DNA of 64,000 nt, taken from positions 36,296 through 100,295 of the forward strand of contig CAKQPF010000004.1 in the NCBI GenBank assembly GCA_934256705.1. The letters are read 5' to 3'. The position numbers and the translations under genes were made by a program. The notes beneath the pieces were generated by a model. That model did not search any database. It was not told where the DNA came from and saw only the letters and a list, made by a program, of their open reading frames with translations. Position 1 is the stretch's first letter. Every line of letters begins with the position of its first letter. Below, piece after piece: positions 1 through 8,413 of this stretch. The DNA comes from an uncultured Prevotella sp. (GTDB lineage Bacteria > Bacteroidota > Bacteroidia > Bacteroidales > Bacteroidaceae).

Positions 1-339
1 TTCTCACTCGTCTCAATGCTCTCGCTGGTAGATGAAGGTGTGCTGACAATGGAGCGTCTCGTCGAACTGATGGCACACAATCCTGCCCGTCTCTTCGGCA
101 TACAGTCGAGAGGTTTCCTTCGCAAAGGCTACAAGGCTGACATCACCATAGTCCGCAAAGGCGAGCCTTGGACCGTCACGGAAGACTGCATCCAGAGCAA
201 ATGCAAATGGAGTCCGCTGACAGGAAAGCAATTCAGATGGAGTGTAAAGGACACCATCTGCAGCGGTCTGCCGGTGATACTCGACGGCAATTTCAACAAG
301 CAATCACAAGGCGAACAGATATTCTTCGAGCATTCATAA
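1..339 (+). CDS. pyrC: dihydroorotase, C-terminal part (partial at window start)
   Basis: The reading frame is open from base 1 and ends at a TAA at 337-339, so only the last ~112 residues are visible. The visible part matches the end of a cyclic amidohydrolase: 'HNPARLFGI' is the conserved loop of the C-terminal barrel region, followed by 'GYKADITIV', the typical composite-domain strand. This fits a dihydroorotase of the Bacteroidota pyrC type (third step of pyrimidine synthesis). A related amidohydrolase such as dihydropyrimidinase or allantoinase is possible because the metal-binding residues lie outside the window. It is followed 86 bases later by the acyltransferase gene on the same strand. 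Confidence 0.8.
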   Translation, partial: FSLVSMLSLVDEGVLTMERLVELMAHNPARLFGIQSRGFLRKGYKADITIVRKGEPWTVTEDCIQSKCKWSPLTGKQFRWSVKDTICSGLPVILDGNFNKQSQGEQIFFEHS

Positions 340-425
340 GGCAAAGGGGGTCTGTTCTTTCCCATCATCATTATTGATAACTCAAGTGGACGCATGGAGT
401 CCACCTGAATATGAGGAATCGAAAC

Positions 426-1148
426 ATGAAGTATTTATACTACATTTACCAACTTCTGATTTGTGTCCCGGTGATAATCATATCGCTTATCATCCTTACT
501 TGGGTCACAATCATCGGTACGCATTTCGGCAATGCGCATTTCTGGGCGTACCATCCTGGAAGGATATGGAGCAAGATAGTGGTAAGAATACTTCTCCTTC
601 CCGTAAAGGTGGAGGGACGGGAGCACCTTCGTCCGCATGAGCAATACATCTTCATGAGCAATCATGAGGGCGCTTTCGACATCTTCCTCATCTATGGTTA
701 CCTCAACCGCAACTTCAAATGGATGATGAAATACGAGCTTTTCAGCATCCCGTTTGTTGGTACCACCTGTCGGGCTGCAAAGCATATAGCCGTGGACAAG
801 CGCAGTCCGCAGAAGATAAAGAAGACTTACGACGACACTCACGACACTCTCCAGAACGGAATGTCCGTGGTAATGTTCCCGGAAGGGGCAAGAACAAAGA
901 CTGGCGAGATGGGACCATTCAAGCGCGGAGGATTCCTCCTGGCTCAGGAACTCCAGATTCCTATCGTCCCGATTACCATCAACGGCAGCTACGACATCAT
1001 GCCTCGCAACCGCGATATGCACTTCGCCATCTATCATCCCCTCCGTCTTACCATCCACGAGCCTATCTACCCTACCTCACCGGAGTACAAAGACACCAAG
1101 GCTCTTATGGCAAAGACCTTCACCATCATACATGATGGACTGGACTGA
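426..1148 (+). CDS. plsC: 1-acyl-sn-glycerol-3-phosphate acyltransferase (PlsC-like)
   Basis: This is a 240-residue membrane acyltransferase of the LPLAT family, which adds the second acyl chain to lysophosphatidic acid in phospholipid synthesis. It has an N-terminal hydrophobic segment (residues 10-31), the catalytic HX4D motif (H80, D85 in NHEGAFD) and the FPEGARTKTG substrate-binding motif further on. An upstream ATG at 411 is also in frame, but the one at 426 is preceded by AGGA at suitable spacing and begins right before the hydrophobic segment, so I prefer it. It may be co-transcribed with the dihydroorotase upstream. The exact acyl acceptor cannot be read from sequence. Confidence 0.85.
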   Translation: MKYLYYIYQLLICVPVIIISLIILTWVTIIGTHFGNAHFWAYHPGRIWSKIVVRILLLPVKVEGREHLRPHEQYIFMSNHEGAFDIFLIYGYLNRNFKWMMKYELFSIPFVGTTCRAAKHIAVDKRSPQKIKKTYDDTHDTLQNGMSVVMFPEGARTKTGEMGPFKRGGFLLAQELQIPIVPITINGSYDIMPRNRDMHFAIYHPLRLTIHEPIYPTSPEYKDTKALMAKTFTIIHDGLD

Positions 1149-1406
1149 TGACGTGGTTTTGTGGTTTGGTTATTTTGTAGTTTTGTTGTTTTGTTGTCTG
1201 GTGGTTTTGTCGTTTGTAGTTTGTCTGGAAGGCAATACCGAGCGAAGCGAGAGTAACCCGGGACGAAGTCTCGGGATTTACAACAAAGAAGAGAAAGGCT
1301 GTCTGGAAAACAGTACCACATAAAATAATCTGACGACAAAAGCAACCACCCTCATCCCTCCAAATCAGAAAAATGGAACAAAAGGATGAAAGCAAAGCTA
1401 TCATTT
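1149..1406. other. intergenic region with GT-rich stretch and repeat fragments
   Basis: No gene is visible. Bases 1150-1225 are a GT-rich run of TTTTGTNGTTTTG type. Bases 1231-1275 hold GGCAATACCGAGCGAAGCGAGAGTAACCC-like sequence (described here by its key pieces AGCGAAGCGAGAG and GTCTCGGG) that recurs at about 36449 and in part at 39140. Bases 1299-1317 carry a CTGTCTGGAAAACAGTACC repeat that recurs at several sites in the window. Confidence 0.6.
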
Positions 1407-1516
1407 TGCAATAGCGAAGCTTTCACGATGCAAAAGCATAGATATTACGTCGCAAAAGCATAGCTTTCACCCCCTAATATCTATGCTTTTACCATCCAAT
1501 ATCTATGCTTTTGCAA
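1407..1516. repeat. 22-bp tandem repeat cluster A (five units, mixed orientation)
   Basis: Five consecutive 22-bp units built on the core AAAAGCATAG(A/C)TATT lie at 1407-1428, 1429-1450, 1451-1472, 1473-1494 and 1495-1516. The first three read forward and the last two are inverted (CAATATCTATGCTTTT). A degenerate sixth unit may precede them at 1385-1406. The same 22-bp unit forms clusters at 21490-21577 and 35969-36056. There are no unique spacers, so this is not a CRISPR array. Its function is unknown. Confidence 0.8.
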
Positions 1517-1652
1517 CACACTGACTGTCAATCCGTTGCAAAGACATTCCCTTTCCATATAACCAAAGCGGAAAAACAGACCAATTTTCCATTTACAATC
1601 AAGTCCCTTTTATATATTCCTTACGAAAAAGCAAGCCTGCTATCTATCCCAT

Positions 1653-2699
1653 TTATCTTATTAGTTCTTCATCAGCATCGCCTCTATATTGCACGGTATT
1701 CGCCAGTCTGTACTCCATCGGACTCATGCCATATTTCCTTTTGAATGCGGTGCAGAAATGGCTTTGATAATCATATCCCAGCCGGAGTCCAATTTCTGCA
1801 ATCGGGAGATTGGAGTCAAGGAGATAGCGCACCGCCAGTCCCATACGGTAATCGAACAGATATTGGAATACGGTGGTGCCGAACACAAGTTTGAAAGCCT
1901 TCTTCAGCGTACACTCATTGGTGCCTACCATCTTGGCAAGGTCGTGCAGCGACGGCATATCCCAATAGCGGGAGAGGATTATTTCCTGCACTTCGTGCAT
2001 CTTGTCACGCATCAACAGACTGACATAATCGCCGCCAGAAGCGGTACTTCCTGGCACGAGAAAGCCTGACAGACAGTCTATTACCTTCGACTGCATATAG
2101 CGATGCGCATTGTTTCCCATGAGCCGTGCGAGGTCGAGGTCGCTTGCAGCCTTGGCTACAGCGTTCTCCACTTGCCTGTTCTGATTGAGCACCAGATGGA
2201 CATTGTCCCCACACTGCACATAGGGAGAGAAATTTTCGAATATCTCAGCATCGTATTCTATCAGTTTTTCGATAGACTTCTGCGGAACGACGATGCTCAT
2301 CAGGTCGAGCGAAAGGTCCTTGTTGAGATTCACCTGCTGCCCGCCCTCTCCGCTGATAAAGCATATATTGGCGTTGCCTTTATGCCATAAGAGTTCGTGC
2401 AGAGTGTTGTTCCCCTGATAGATGCTTTTACTTCCGAATCCTTTTGTGGCGAGAGTAAACATCAGAGCGGGTCTCACTTCGTGCATCACGCGGAAGCCTG
2501 AGTTGTCCTCCTTGCCGCGATAATGCTGGTGCATTATGCCGAAATCCTCGTAATGCCATTCATCCAGATGAGCATCCACAACGGAAGTGTGGACAGAGTT
2601 GCTGCGCTCCATCCCGTGATTGTCGTAAAACTCGAGTCCATCCTTTTGGTAAATCTCATCGGTTTTCTTTCCGTTCTGTATTATTTGGCATTTTATCAT
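1653..2699 (-). CDS. AraC-family transcriptional regulator
   Basis: This is a 348-residue cytoplasmic regulator. The last ~100 residues form the double helix-turn-helix DNA-binding domain of the AraC/XylS family: 'LHDLAKMVGTNECTLKKAFKLVFG' is the first HTH, and 'PIAEIGLRLGYDYQSHFCTAFKRKYGMSPMEYR' is the second HTH with the family signature. The N-terminal ~230 residues show no cupin or sensor signature that I can name. The layout resembles PchR-type single-domain regulators of Bacteroidota, but the ligand is unknown. It is monocistronic, with its own promoter about 90 bases upstream and no obvious target gene next to it. Confidence 0.9.
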   Translation of the reverse strand: MIKCQIIQNGKKTDEIYQKDGLEFYDNHGMERSNSVHTSVVDAHLDEWHYEDFGIMHQHYRGKEDNSGFRVMHEVRPALMFTLATKGFGSKSIYQGNNTLHELLWHKGNANICFISGEGGQQVNLNKDLSLDLMSIVVPQKSIEKLIEYDAEIFENFSPYVQCGDNVHLVLNQNRQVENAVAKAASDLDLARLMGNNAHRYMQSKVIDCLSGFLVPGSTASGGDYVSLLMRDKMHEVQEIILSRYWDMPSLHDLAKMVGTNECTLKKAFKLVFGTTVFQYLFDYRMGLAVRYLLDSNLPIAEIGLRLGYDYQSHFCTAFKRKYGMSPMEYRLANTVQYRGDADEELIR

Positions 2700-2789
2700 C
2701 TTTACACCTTATTATATAGTAACAGTTCAGATCTTTATTTCTCTTTCGTCAGTTTTCTCCATCGAGAGGGGGAAACACAAAACATGGTG

Positions 2790-2797
2790 CAAATATA
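2790..2797 (-). promoter_or_regulatory. promoter -7 element for the AraC-type gene
   Basis: The minus strand reads TATATTTG, a match to the Bacteroidota consensus TAnnTTTG, about 90 bases upstream of the regulator's start codon and pointing toward it. An AT-rich upstream region follows. No exact -33 TTTG at ideal spacing is obvious. Confidence 0.5.
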
Positions 2798-2963
2798 TAC
2801 AAAAGTTTTGTAAATCATCATCAATTTGGTGGAAATCAATCAATTTCCTTCTTTTGGATGCAATTTATTCCGTCATATTAAAATCAGGGAGGGACAAGGC
2901 ACTGGTTTTGGTATTTCTAATGCGTAATGACAAGAGTGACGGATGGCAAGGGCTGGATGGCAA

Positions 2964-2991
2964 CCAACGGTAAAAGCCGTTGGCACAGTGG
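2964..2991. repeat. intergenic palindromic repeat (CCAACGG family), copy 1
   Basis: CCAACGGTAAAAGCCGTTGG is a near-perfect palindrome followed by CACAGTGG. The same 28-bp sequence occurs at 27662-27689, and inverted at 42784-42810 and 12875-12902. All copies are intergenic, as expected for a REP-like element. No transposase for it is seen in the window. Confidence 0.75.
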
Positions 2992-3027
2992 CTTTTGCTG
3001 GTTATGGAGGATTGATTGGAATACGAA

Positions 3028-3072
3028 AATAGAGGAAAACGGTCTGCGAATTGCTGACCATTTTCCTCTATT
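3028..3072. repeat. long perfect hairpin in the AraC / glycosyltransferase gap
   Basis: AATAGAGGAAAA (3028-3039) pairs perfectly with TTTTCCTCTATT (3061-3072), and an inner GGTC/GACC pair extends the stem. There is no T-run immediately after either arm, so this is not a classical rho-independent terminator. It lies in a 581-base gap (2700-3280) between two minus-strand genes. The rest of that gap holds the CCAACGG repeat and a CCCCAC/GTGGGG hairpin near 3215-3232, close to the end of the glycosyltransferase gene. Confidence 0.55.
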
Positions 3073-3280
3073 CTGTATTTATTGATATTTTACTGAAGTT
3101 TCGCAAGTATCCATCAAGCAGACAATCAGCAATAGAATATCAACACATAAAAATAAACAAATATATTCTGTTTCTGTTTTTTCTTTATTTTTCTATATTG
3201 ATATTTTAATCTTCCCCACGACAGTGGGGACTGAGGGGCTTTTTTATCTTGCGAAAGATGAGTATCTTATAGGCAAGCGA

Positions 3281-4024
3281 TTAGTCCTTGATCTTAGGGT
3301 ATTTCCTGAACCATCCGTCGAGACGGAGACGCATTACGCCGAAGAAAGCCTCGCCGAAGATGCCGCCGTTCATCTTTGATACGCCCTCACGACGATTGAC
3401 GAAGATGACAGGCACCTCCTTGATCTTGAAGCCAATCTTGTGGGCAGTGAACTTCATCTCTATCTGGAAAGCATAGCCCTTGAATCGGATCTTGTCAAGC
3501 TCGATGGTCTCCAGCACCCTGCGTTTGTAGCATTTGAAGCCGGCAGTAGTGTCGTGCACCTTGAATCCTGTGACTAACCGTACATACTTTGATGCGAAAT
3601 AGCTCATCAACACTCGTCCGATAGGCCAGTTTACCACATTCACTCCGCTGACGTAACGTGAGCCGATAGCCACATCATAGCCCTCATCGTGGCACGCTGC
3701 ATATAGACGTGGCACGTCGTTAGGGTCGTGGCTGAAGTCAGCATCCATCTCGAATATGTAATCATACTTATGCTCAATAGCCCACTTGAAGCCGGCAATA
3801 TAGGCAGTACCGAGTCCTAATTTTCCAGATCTCTCGATGATAAAGAGGCGATCTCCGAACTCGGTATCCATAAGTCTGTGGACTATCTGCGCTGTTCCGT
3901 CAGGAGAACCGTCGTCAATCACGAGGATATGGAAGCACTTCTCCAGCCCGAAGATGGCGCGGATTATCTTTTCGATGTTCTCCTTCTCATTATAGGTAGG
4001 GATGATTATAACGCTGTCACTCAT
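3281..4024 (-). CDS. GT2 glycosyltransferase, polyprenol monophosphomannose synthase-like
   Basis: This is a 247-residue cytoplasmic or membrane-associated family 2 glycosyltransferase. It starts with the GT-A nucleotide-binding strand 'VIIIPTYNEKENIE', has the DGSPDGT loop near residue 38 and the metal-binding 'EMDADFSHDP' (DXD) near residue 93. The combination matches the dolichol/polyprenyl-phosphate mannosyltransferase (DPM1-like) subfamily, which transfers a hexose from a nucleotide sugar to a lipid phosphate carrier. There is no C-terminal GtrA membrane domain, so it is the short soluble form. The sugar donor is not determinable. Its -7 promoter element lies divergent to that of mfd. 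Confidence 0.88.
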   Translation of the reverse strand: MSDSVIIIPTYNEKENIEKIIRAIFGLEKCFHILVIDDGSPDGTAQIVHRLMDTEFGDRLFIIERSGKLGLGTAYIAGFKWAIEHKYDYIFEMDADFSHDPNDVPRLYAACHDEGYDVAIGSRYVSGVNVVNWPIGRVLMSYFASKYVRLVTGFKVHDTTAGFKCYKRRVLETIELDKIRFKGYAFQIEMKFTAHKIGFKIKEVPVIFVNRREGVSKMNGGIFGEAFFGVMRLRLDGWFRKYPKIKD

Positions 4025-4090
4025 TGATAGTTATTTTTTTAGTTCCGGCTTACAGCCTTCTTTACTTCTGGTTTTACATGTAATTTGATG

Positions 4091-4149
4091 CAAAATTAGT
4101 AAATTATTTCTACAAACCTACATTATTAACTCTTTTTTTTATAACTTTG
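4091..4149. promoter_or_regulatory. divergent promoters: glycosyltransferase (-) and mfd (+)
   Basis: On the minus strand, 4091-4098 reads TAATTTTG, pointing to the glycosyltransferase. On the plus strand, 4142-4149 reads TAACTTTG, pointing to mfd. Both match the Bacteroidota -7 consensus TAnnTTTG. The mfd element lies only 14 bases before its ATG, so the mfd leader must be very short, which also supports that start codon. Confidence 0.65.
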
Positions 4150-4163
4150 CATATTGTTTAGAA

Positions 4164-7100
4164 ATGATGGAAATAAATAAATTGCTAAACCAATACGCCA
4201 AAGCCCCTCAGACAAAGGCTCTGGCCAAGGCTTTATTGAGCAAGACTATCAGGAATCTGATGATTGATGGTCTTGCCGGTTCTTCGTGTCCTTTATTGTT
4301 TTCTGCCGTTGCAGGAAAGGTAAAGCAGTCCGTCATCTTCATTCTGCGCGATGCAGACGAGGCAGGTTATTTCTATCAGGACCTGACCCAGCTGACAGGC
4401 ACCGACCATGTGCTCTTCTTCCCTTCATCATATCGCAGGGCCGTCAAATACGGTCAGCGAGATGCGGCCAACGAGATTCTCCGCACGGAGGTGATGTCCC
4501 GTCTCTCTGCAAGGCAGGAGGACCAGCAGCTCTACATCGTCACCCATCCGGAAGCGCTGGCAGAAATGGCTGTGAGCAAGGAGGTGCTGAATGAGCGGAG
4601 CATCCGCCTCAGCGTCAATCAGAATGTTGACATAGTGGATGTGGAACATCAGTTGCGCGACCTGGGCTTCAGCATGGTGGACTATGTCTATGAGCCGGGA
4701 CAGTTTGCCGTGCGCGGAAGCATCCTCGACGTGTATTCCTTCAGTCACGAACTGCCGTTCCGCATCGACTTCTTCGGCGATGAAATCGACACCATCCGCA
4801 CCTTCGAGATAGAGAACCAGCTTTCGAAAGACAAGAAAGAGAACATTGAAATCGTTCCCGAACTGGCAAGGACTAACGAGAAGAAGATACCACTCACCGA
4901 GTTTCTCGACAGTGACAGCATCATCGTGACGCAGGGATTGCGCTTCATCAGCGACGTTATCGGCAAGACATTCGATGACGGTTTCTCCTCACAAGCCTTG
5001 ACCGACCGCATGAGCGGCGCCACCGAGCAGGAACAGGAAGAGATACGCCGAGAGATGAATGCCGAGATGAACCTCTGTCCGCCTTCCCGCTTCATGCAGA
5101 GCATCGAGGCTCTGAAGAAGGTGACTTTCTCGCAGTCAGCCTTTTCCGAAGCCGAACTGTCACGCCAGAGCAAGGAATTTGCACAGATACATTTCCACAC
5201 CTTGGCGCAACCGGCTTTCAACAAGAACTTCGACCTGCTCAAGCAGACCGTGGAAGACTACATCCTGCAGCAATACAAGATATTCATCCTCTCCGATTCA
5301 CGCAAACAGGTGGAGCGACTTCGCAGCATCCTATCGCCTGAAGGCGTGGAAGAAGGACTGTCGCCACGCATCAGCAAGGCTGACATAGGCGAGGTGGAGA
5401 AGACGCTTCATGCCGGCTTCGTGGACCAGGACATGGCGATGTGCCTCTTCACCGACCACCAGATATTCGGACGTTACCACAAGTACAACCTCCGCACGCA
5501 GTCTGCCCGCGCCGGAAAGATGGCATTGACCATGAAGGAACTGCAGGAAATGGAGCCTGGCGACTTCATCGTACACGTGGATTTCGGCATAGGAAAGTTT
5601 GCCGGATTGATGCGTGTGCCTGTCGGCGACACATATCGTGAGGTCATCCGCATCGTCTATCAGGGCAACGACAAGGTGGATGTGTCCATCCATTCGCTGT
5701 ATAAGATTTCCAAATACCGCCGCAGTGACACCGGTGAACCGCCACGTCTGTCCACTCTCGGCACGGGTGCCTGGGACAGACTGAAGGAACGCGCCAAGAA
5801 GCGCATCAAGGACATTGCCCGCGACCTCATCAAGCTCTATGCCAAAAGGCGGCATGAGAAGGGTTTCGCCTTCTCGAAAGACAGCTATCTGCAGAATGAG
5901 CTGGAAGGCTCTTTCCTCTATGAGGACACGCCCGACCAGATGAAAGCAACGGCTGAAGTGAAGGCCGACATGGAGAGCCCACGCCCTATGGACCGCCTCG
6001 TCTGCGGCGATGTGGGATTCGGAAAGACGGAAGTGGCAGTGAGAGCGGCATTCAAGGCGGCCTGCGACTCAAAGCAGGTGGCTGTCCTCGTGCCCACTAC
6101 GGTGCTCGCTTTCCAGCATTTCCAGACCTTCCGCGACCGCATGGCGCACCTTCCGGTCCGCGTGGATTACCTCTCGCGTGCCCGTTCGGCAAAGCAGACG
6201 AAGCAGATTCTCGCCGACCTTGAGGCGGGAAAAATCGACATTCTCGTGGGAACGCACAAGCTTATCAGCAAAAACGTGAAATGGAAGGACATCGGACTGC
6301 TCATAATAGACGAGGAACAGAAATTCGGTGTCTCCGTAAAGGAGAAGCTGCGCCAGCTCAAGACCAACATCGACACGCTCACCATGTCCGCCACTCCTAT
6401 CCCGCGCACACTGCAGTTCTCGCTCATGGGCGCAAGGGACATGAGCATCATGCGCACTCCACCGCCAAACCGTCACCCTATCCAGACAGAGATAGCATCG
6501 TTCTCGCTCGAACTTGTCGCTGACGCAATCAACTTTGAGATGAGCCGCAACGGACAGGTGTATTTCGTGAATGACCGCATCTCCGCCCTCGAAACGTTGG
6601 CAAGGCAGATAGAACGCGCCGTGCCTGACTGCCGCGTGGCTGTAGGTCACGGTCAGATGAGTCCGGAGCAACTGGAGAAAATCATCATCGGATTCATGGA
6701 CCATGAATATGATGTGCTCCTCTCCACCACGATAGTGGAGAACGGCATCGACATCCCGAATGCCAACACCATCATCATCAATGACGCTCATCGCTTCGGA
6801 CTGTCCGACCTTCACCAGATGCGCGGACGAGTGGGACGCTCCAACCGCAAGGCGTTCTGCTATCTCCTTGCCCCTCCCCTCTCCTTTCTCCCCACCGAGA
6901 GCCGTCGCCGTCTGGAGGCTCTGGAGACATTCTCCGACCTCGGAAGCGGATTCAATCTCGCCATGCAGGACCTCGACATCCGCGGGGCAGGAAACCTTCT
7001 CGGAGCAGAGCAGAGCGGATTCATGGAGGACCTCGGCTATGAGACCTATCAGAAAATCCTCACACAGGCGGTCAACGAACTGAAGAATGACGAGTTCCAG

Positions 7101-7631
7101 GACCTGTATTCAGAGCAGTTGGCTGAAGGAGAAAAACTTACAGGCGAGGATTTCGTGGACGACTGCAACGTGGAGAGCGACATGGAAATGTATTTCCCTG
7201 ACACCTATGTGCCTGGAAGCAGCGAGAGAATGCTGCTCTATCGCGAGCTCGACAGCATCGAATCAGACGATGATCTCAATGCTTACCGCAAGCGATTGGA
7301 AGACCGTTTCGGTCCTGTGCCTCACGAAGGCGAGGAACTGATGCAGGTGGTCATGCTGCGCCGTCTCGGCAGGTCGTTGGGATGCGAGAAGATTATGCTC
7401 AAGCAGCACATGCTCCAGATGCAGCTCGTGAGCAACAAGCAGAGCGTGTATTACCAGAGCGAAGTATTCGGCAAGATAATCGATTACGTGATGAAGCATG
7501 GCAGAGTATGCGATATGCGGGAAGTGGGAGGCAAGAACCGCGTCGTCATCAAGATGGTCAACTCCGTCTCGGAGGCTGTCAAGGTGCTGAAGGAGATGAA
7601 GAACTTTCAAAATGAAGAATTCATTAAATGA
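4164..7631 (+). CDS. mfd: transcription-repair coupling factor Mfd
   Basis: This 1155-residue ATPase removes RNA polymerase stalled at DNA damage and recruits the UvrABC excision system. It has the usual family length. The N-terminal UvrB-homology part covers about residues 1-350. The CarD-like RNA-polymerase-interaction domain is near residues 455-530 ('PGDFIVHVDFGIGKFAGL'). The helicase P-loop 'GDVGFGKTEVAVRAA' is near residue 612, DEEQ box 'IIDEEQKFGV' near 714, and 'SATPIPRTLQFSLMGARD' and 'QMRGRVGRSNRKAFCYL' are helicase motifs. A TRCF C-terminal domain ends the protein. The -7 promoter at 4142 fixes the start. The last codons (…QNEEFIK) are encoded by an intergenic GAAGAAT-type repeat that runs over the stop codon. 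Confidence 0.97.
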   Translation: MMEINKLLNQYAKAPQTKALAKALLSKTIRNLMIDGLAGSSCPLLFSAVAGKVKQSVIFILRDADEAGYFYQDLTQLTGTDHVLFFPSSYRRAVKYGQRDAANEILRTEVMSRLSARQEDQQLYIVTHPEALAEMAVSKEVLNERSIRLSVNQNVDIVDVEHQLRDLGFSMVDYVYEPGQFAVRGSILDVYSFSHELPFRIDFFGDEIDTIRTFEIENQLSKDKKENIEIVPELARTNEKKIPLTEFLDSDSIIVTQGLRFISDVIGKTFDDGFSSQALTDRMSGATEQEQEEIRREMNAEMNLCPPSRFMQSIEALKKVTFSQSAFSEAELSRQSKEFAQIHFHTLAQPAFNKNFDLLKQTVEDYILQQYKIFILSDSRKQVERLRSILSPEGVEEGLSPRISKADIGEVEKTLHAGFVDQDMAMCLFTDHQIFGRYHKYNLRTQSARAGKMALTMKELQEMEPGDFIVHVDFGIGKFAGLMRVPVGDTYREVIRIVYQGNDKVDVSIHSLYKISKYRRSDTGEPPRLSTLGTGAWDRLKERAKKRIKDIARDLIKLYAKRRHEKGFAFSKDSYLQNELEGSFLYEDTPDQMKATAEVKADMESPRPMDRLVCGDVGFGKTEVAVRAAFKAACDSKQVAVLVPTTVLAFQHFQTFRDRMAHLPVRVDYLSRARSAKQTKQILADLEAGKIDILVGTHKLISKNVKWKDIGLLIIDEEQKFGVSVKEKLRQLKTNIDTLTMSATPIPRTLQFSLMGARDMSIMRTPPPNRHPIQTEIASFSLELVADAINFEMSRNGQVYFVNDRISALETLARQIERAVPDCRVAVGHGQMSPEQLEKIIIGFMDHEYDVLLSTTIVENGIDIPNANTIIINDAHRFGLSDLHQMRGRVGRSNRKAFCYLLAPPLSFLPTESRRRLEALETFSDLGSGFNLAMQDLDIRGAGNLLGAEQSGFMEDLGYETYQKILTQAVNELKNDEFQDLYSEQLAEGEKLTGEDFVDDCNVESDMEMYFPDTYVPGSSERMLLYRELDSIESDDDLNAYRKRLEDRFGPVPHEGEELMQVVMLRRLGRSLGCEKIMLKQHMLQMQLVSNKQSVYYQSEVFGKIIDYVMKHGRVCDMREVGGKNRVVIKMVNSVSEAVKVLKEMKNFQNEEFIK

Positions 7632-7801
7632 AGAATAAAGAATGAAGAATGAAGAATAGGAGTTACCTTTTCTTTAGTGAAAAGTGAATAGTGAAAAGTG
7701 AAAAATCGCGCTGACGCAATTGGGAAACCGCAAGTCGAAGAACGTATATATCTTCCCCCTTACAGGGGGATAAGAGGGGGTCTTTCCCTAATAATAAACG
7801 A
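7632..7801. repeat. modular intergenic repeat (GAAGAAT / GTGAAAAGTGAA / CGCGCTGACGCA / CCCCTTACAGGGGG)
   Basis: The gap between mfd and the exonuclease ORF is a chain of short modules: GAAGAATGAAGAAT, then GTGAAAAGTGAATAGTG, AATCGCGCTGACGCAATTGGG, a CGAAGAACGTAT piece and a CCCCCTTACAGGGGGATAAG hairpin. The same modules in the same relative order or inverted recur at about 13356-13505, 24375-24470, 35490-35590, 36690-36845 and 51840-51925. Confidence 0.75.
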
Positions 7802-8413
7802 ATGTCCATCTGGAGCAAAATAATAGAAACGATAAGTGGCGAAAGCAACGCTCACGAGGAAGTGTCAAAGGATGCTTCTCGCTATGCTTTTGTCGATTTG
7901 GAAGTTGGAGTGAAAGATAAACGCATCCATGACATCGGCATTCTGCGTTGGGATGGCGCGACTTTTCATTCTGGCAACAAAAAGGATGCTCTCAGATTTC
8001 TAAATAGTGCGAACTTCATTTGCGGGCATAATGTCATCCACCACGACATGAAGTACTTGCTGGGAGACGAGAAGCACAAGTGGATACTTGTCGATACGCT
8101 CTATATGTCACCTCTGCTCTTTCCTAATCGCCCTTATCATCATCTGCTGAAAGATGACAAACTGATGAGCGAGCAGATGAACAATCCCGTCAATGACTGC
8201 GTCAAAGCCCGCGACCTGATGATGGACGAACTGGCTGAATGGAACTCCCTGACTGACGAGATGAAGCGCATTTACGCCACATTGCTCTACGATGTAGAGG
8301 AGTTTCATGGCTTTATGACAATGGTCAATGCTGACATTTGCGAGAAAAAAGAATTGGCTACACTTATCCCAAACCGTCTATCATGGACAAATATGCCAAC
8401 ACGCCGACCTTGA
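7802..8413 (+). CDS. DnaQ-like 3'-5' exonuclease domain (first fragment of a split exonuclease-RecQ-UvrD gene)
   Basis: This 203-codon frame begins with a DEDD exonuclease fold: 'YAFVDLEVG' supplies the D-x-E pair (motif I), 'ICGHNVIHHDMKYL' is motif II, and 'NDCVKARDLM' is a plausible motif III. The last ~20 residues are unlike the exonuclease. The protein makes sense only if the frame moves by +1 at the six-A run 8345-8350, after which it reads 'KKNWLHLSQTVYHGQICQHADLE' in shorter pieces and joins the RecQ ORF. I therefore read this as the front part of one long repair helicase gene. A point insertion in the A-run, a sequencing error, or a recoding event could all produce the break. Confidence 0.7.
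   Translation: MSIWSKIIETISGESNAHEEVSKDASRYAFVDLEVGVKDKRIHDIGILRWDGATFHSGNKKDALRFLNSANFICGHNVIHHDMKYLLGDEKHKWILVDTLYMSPLLFPNRPYHHLLKDDKLMSEQMNNPVNDCVKARDLMMDELAEWNSLTDEMKRIYATLLYDVEEFHGFMTMVNADICEKKELATLIPNRLSWTNMPTRRP

Noticed and set aside
1150..1225. GT-rich run as a coding region
   Set aside because: A short frame exists, but the translation is low-complexity Val/Leu/Phe without start context, and similar runs occur in other gaps.
6069..6815. 248-codon ORF antisense to mfd
   Set aside because: Composition (His/Val/Asp-rich) reflects the opposite strand of a conserved helicase gene; no domain signature.
8345..8351. AAAAAAG as a programmed -1 frameshift site between the exonuclease and RecQ frames
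   Set aside because: A -1 slip needs the upstream frame to read AAA AAG. Here the upstream frame reads AAA AAA GAA and the downstream frame is +1, so the phase is wrong.
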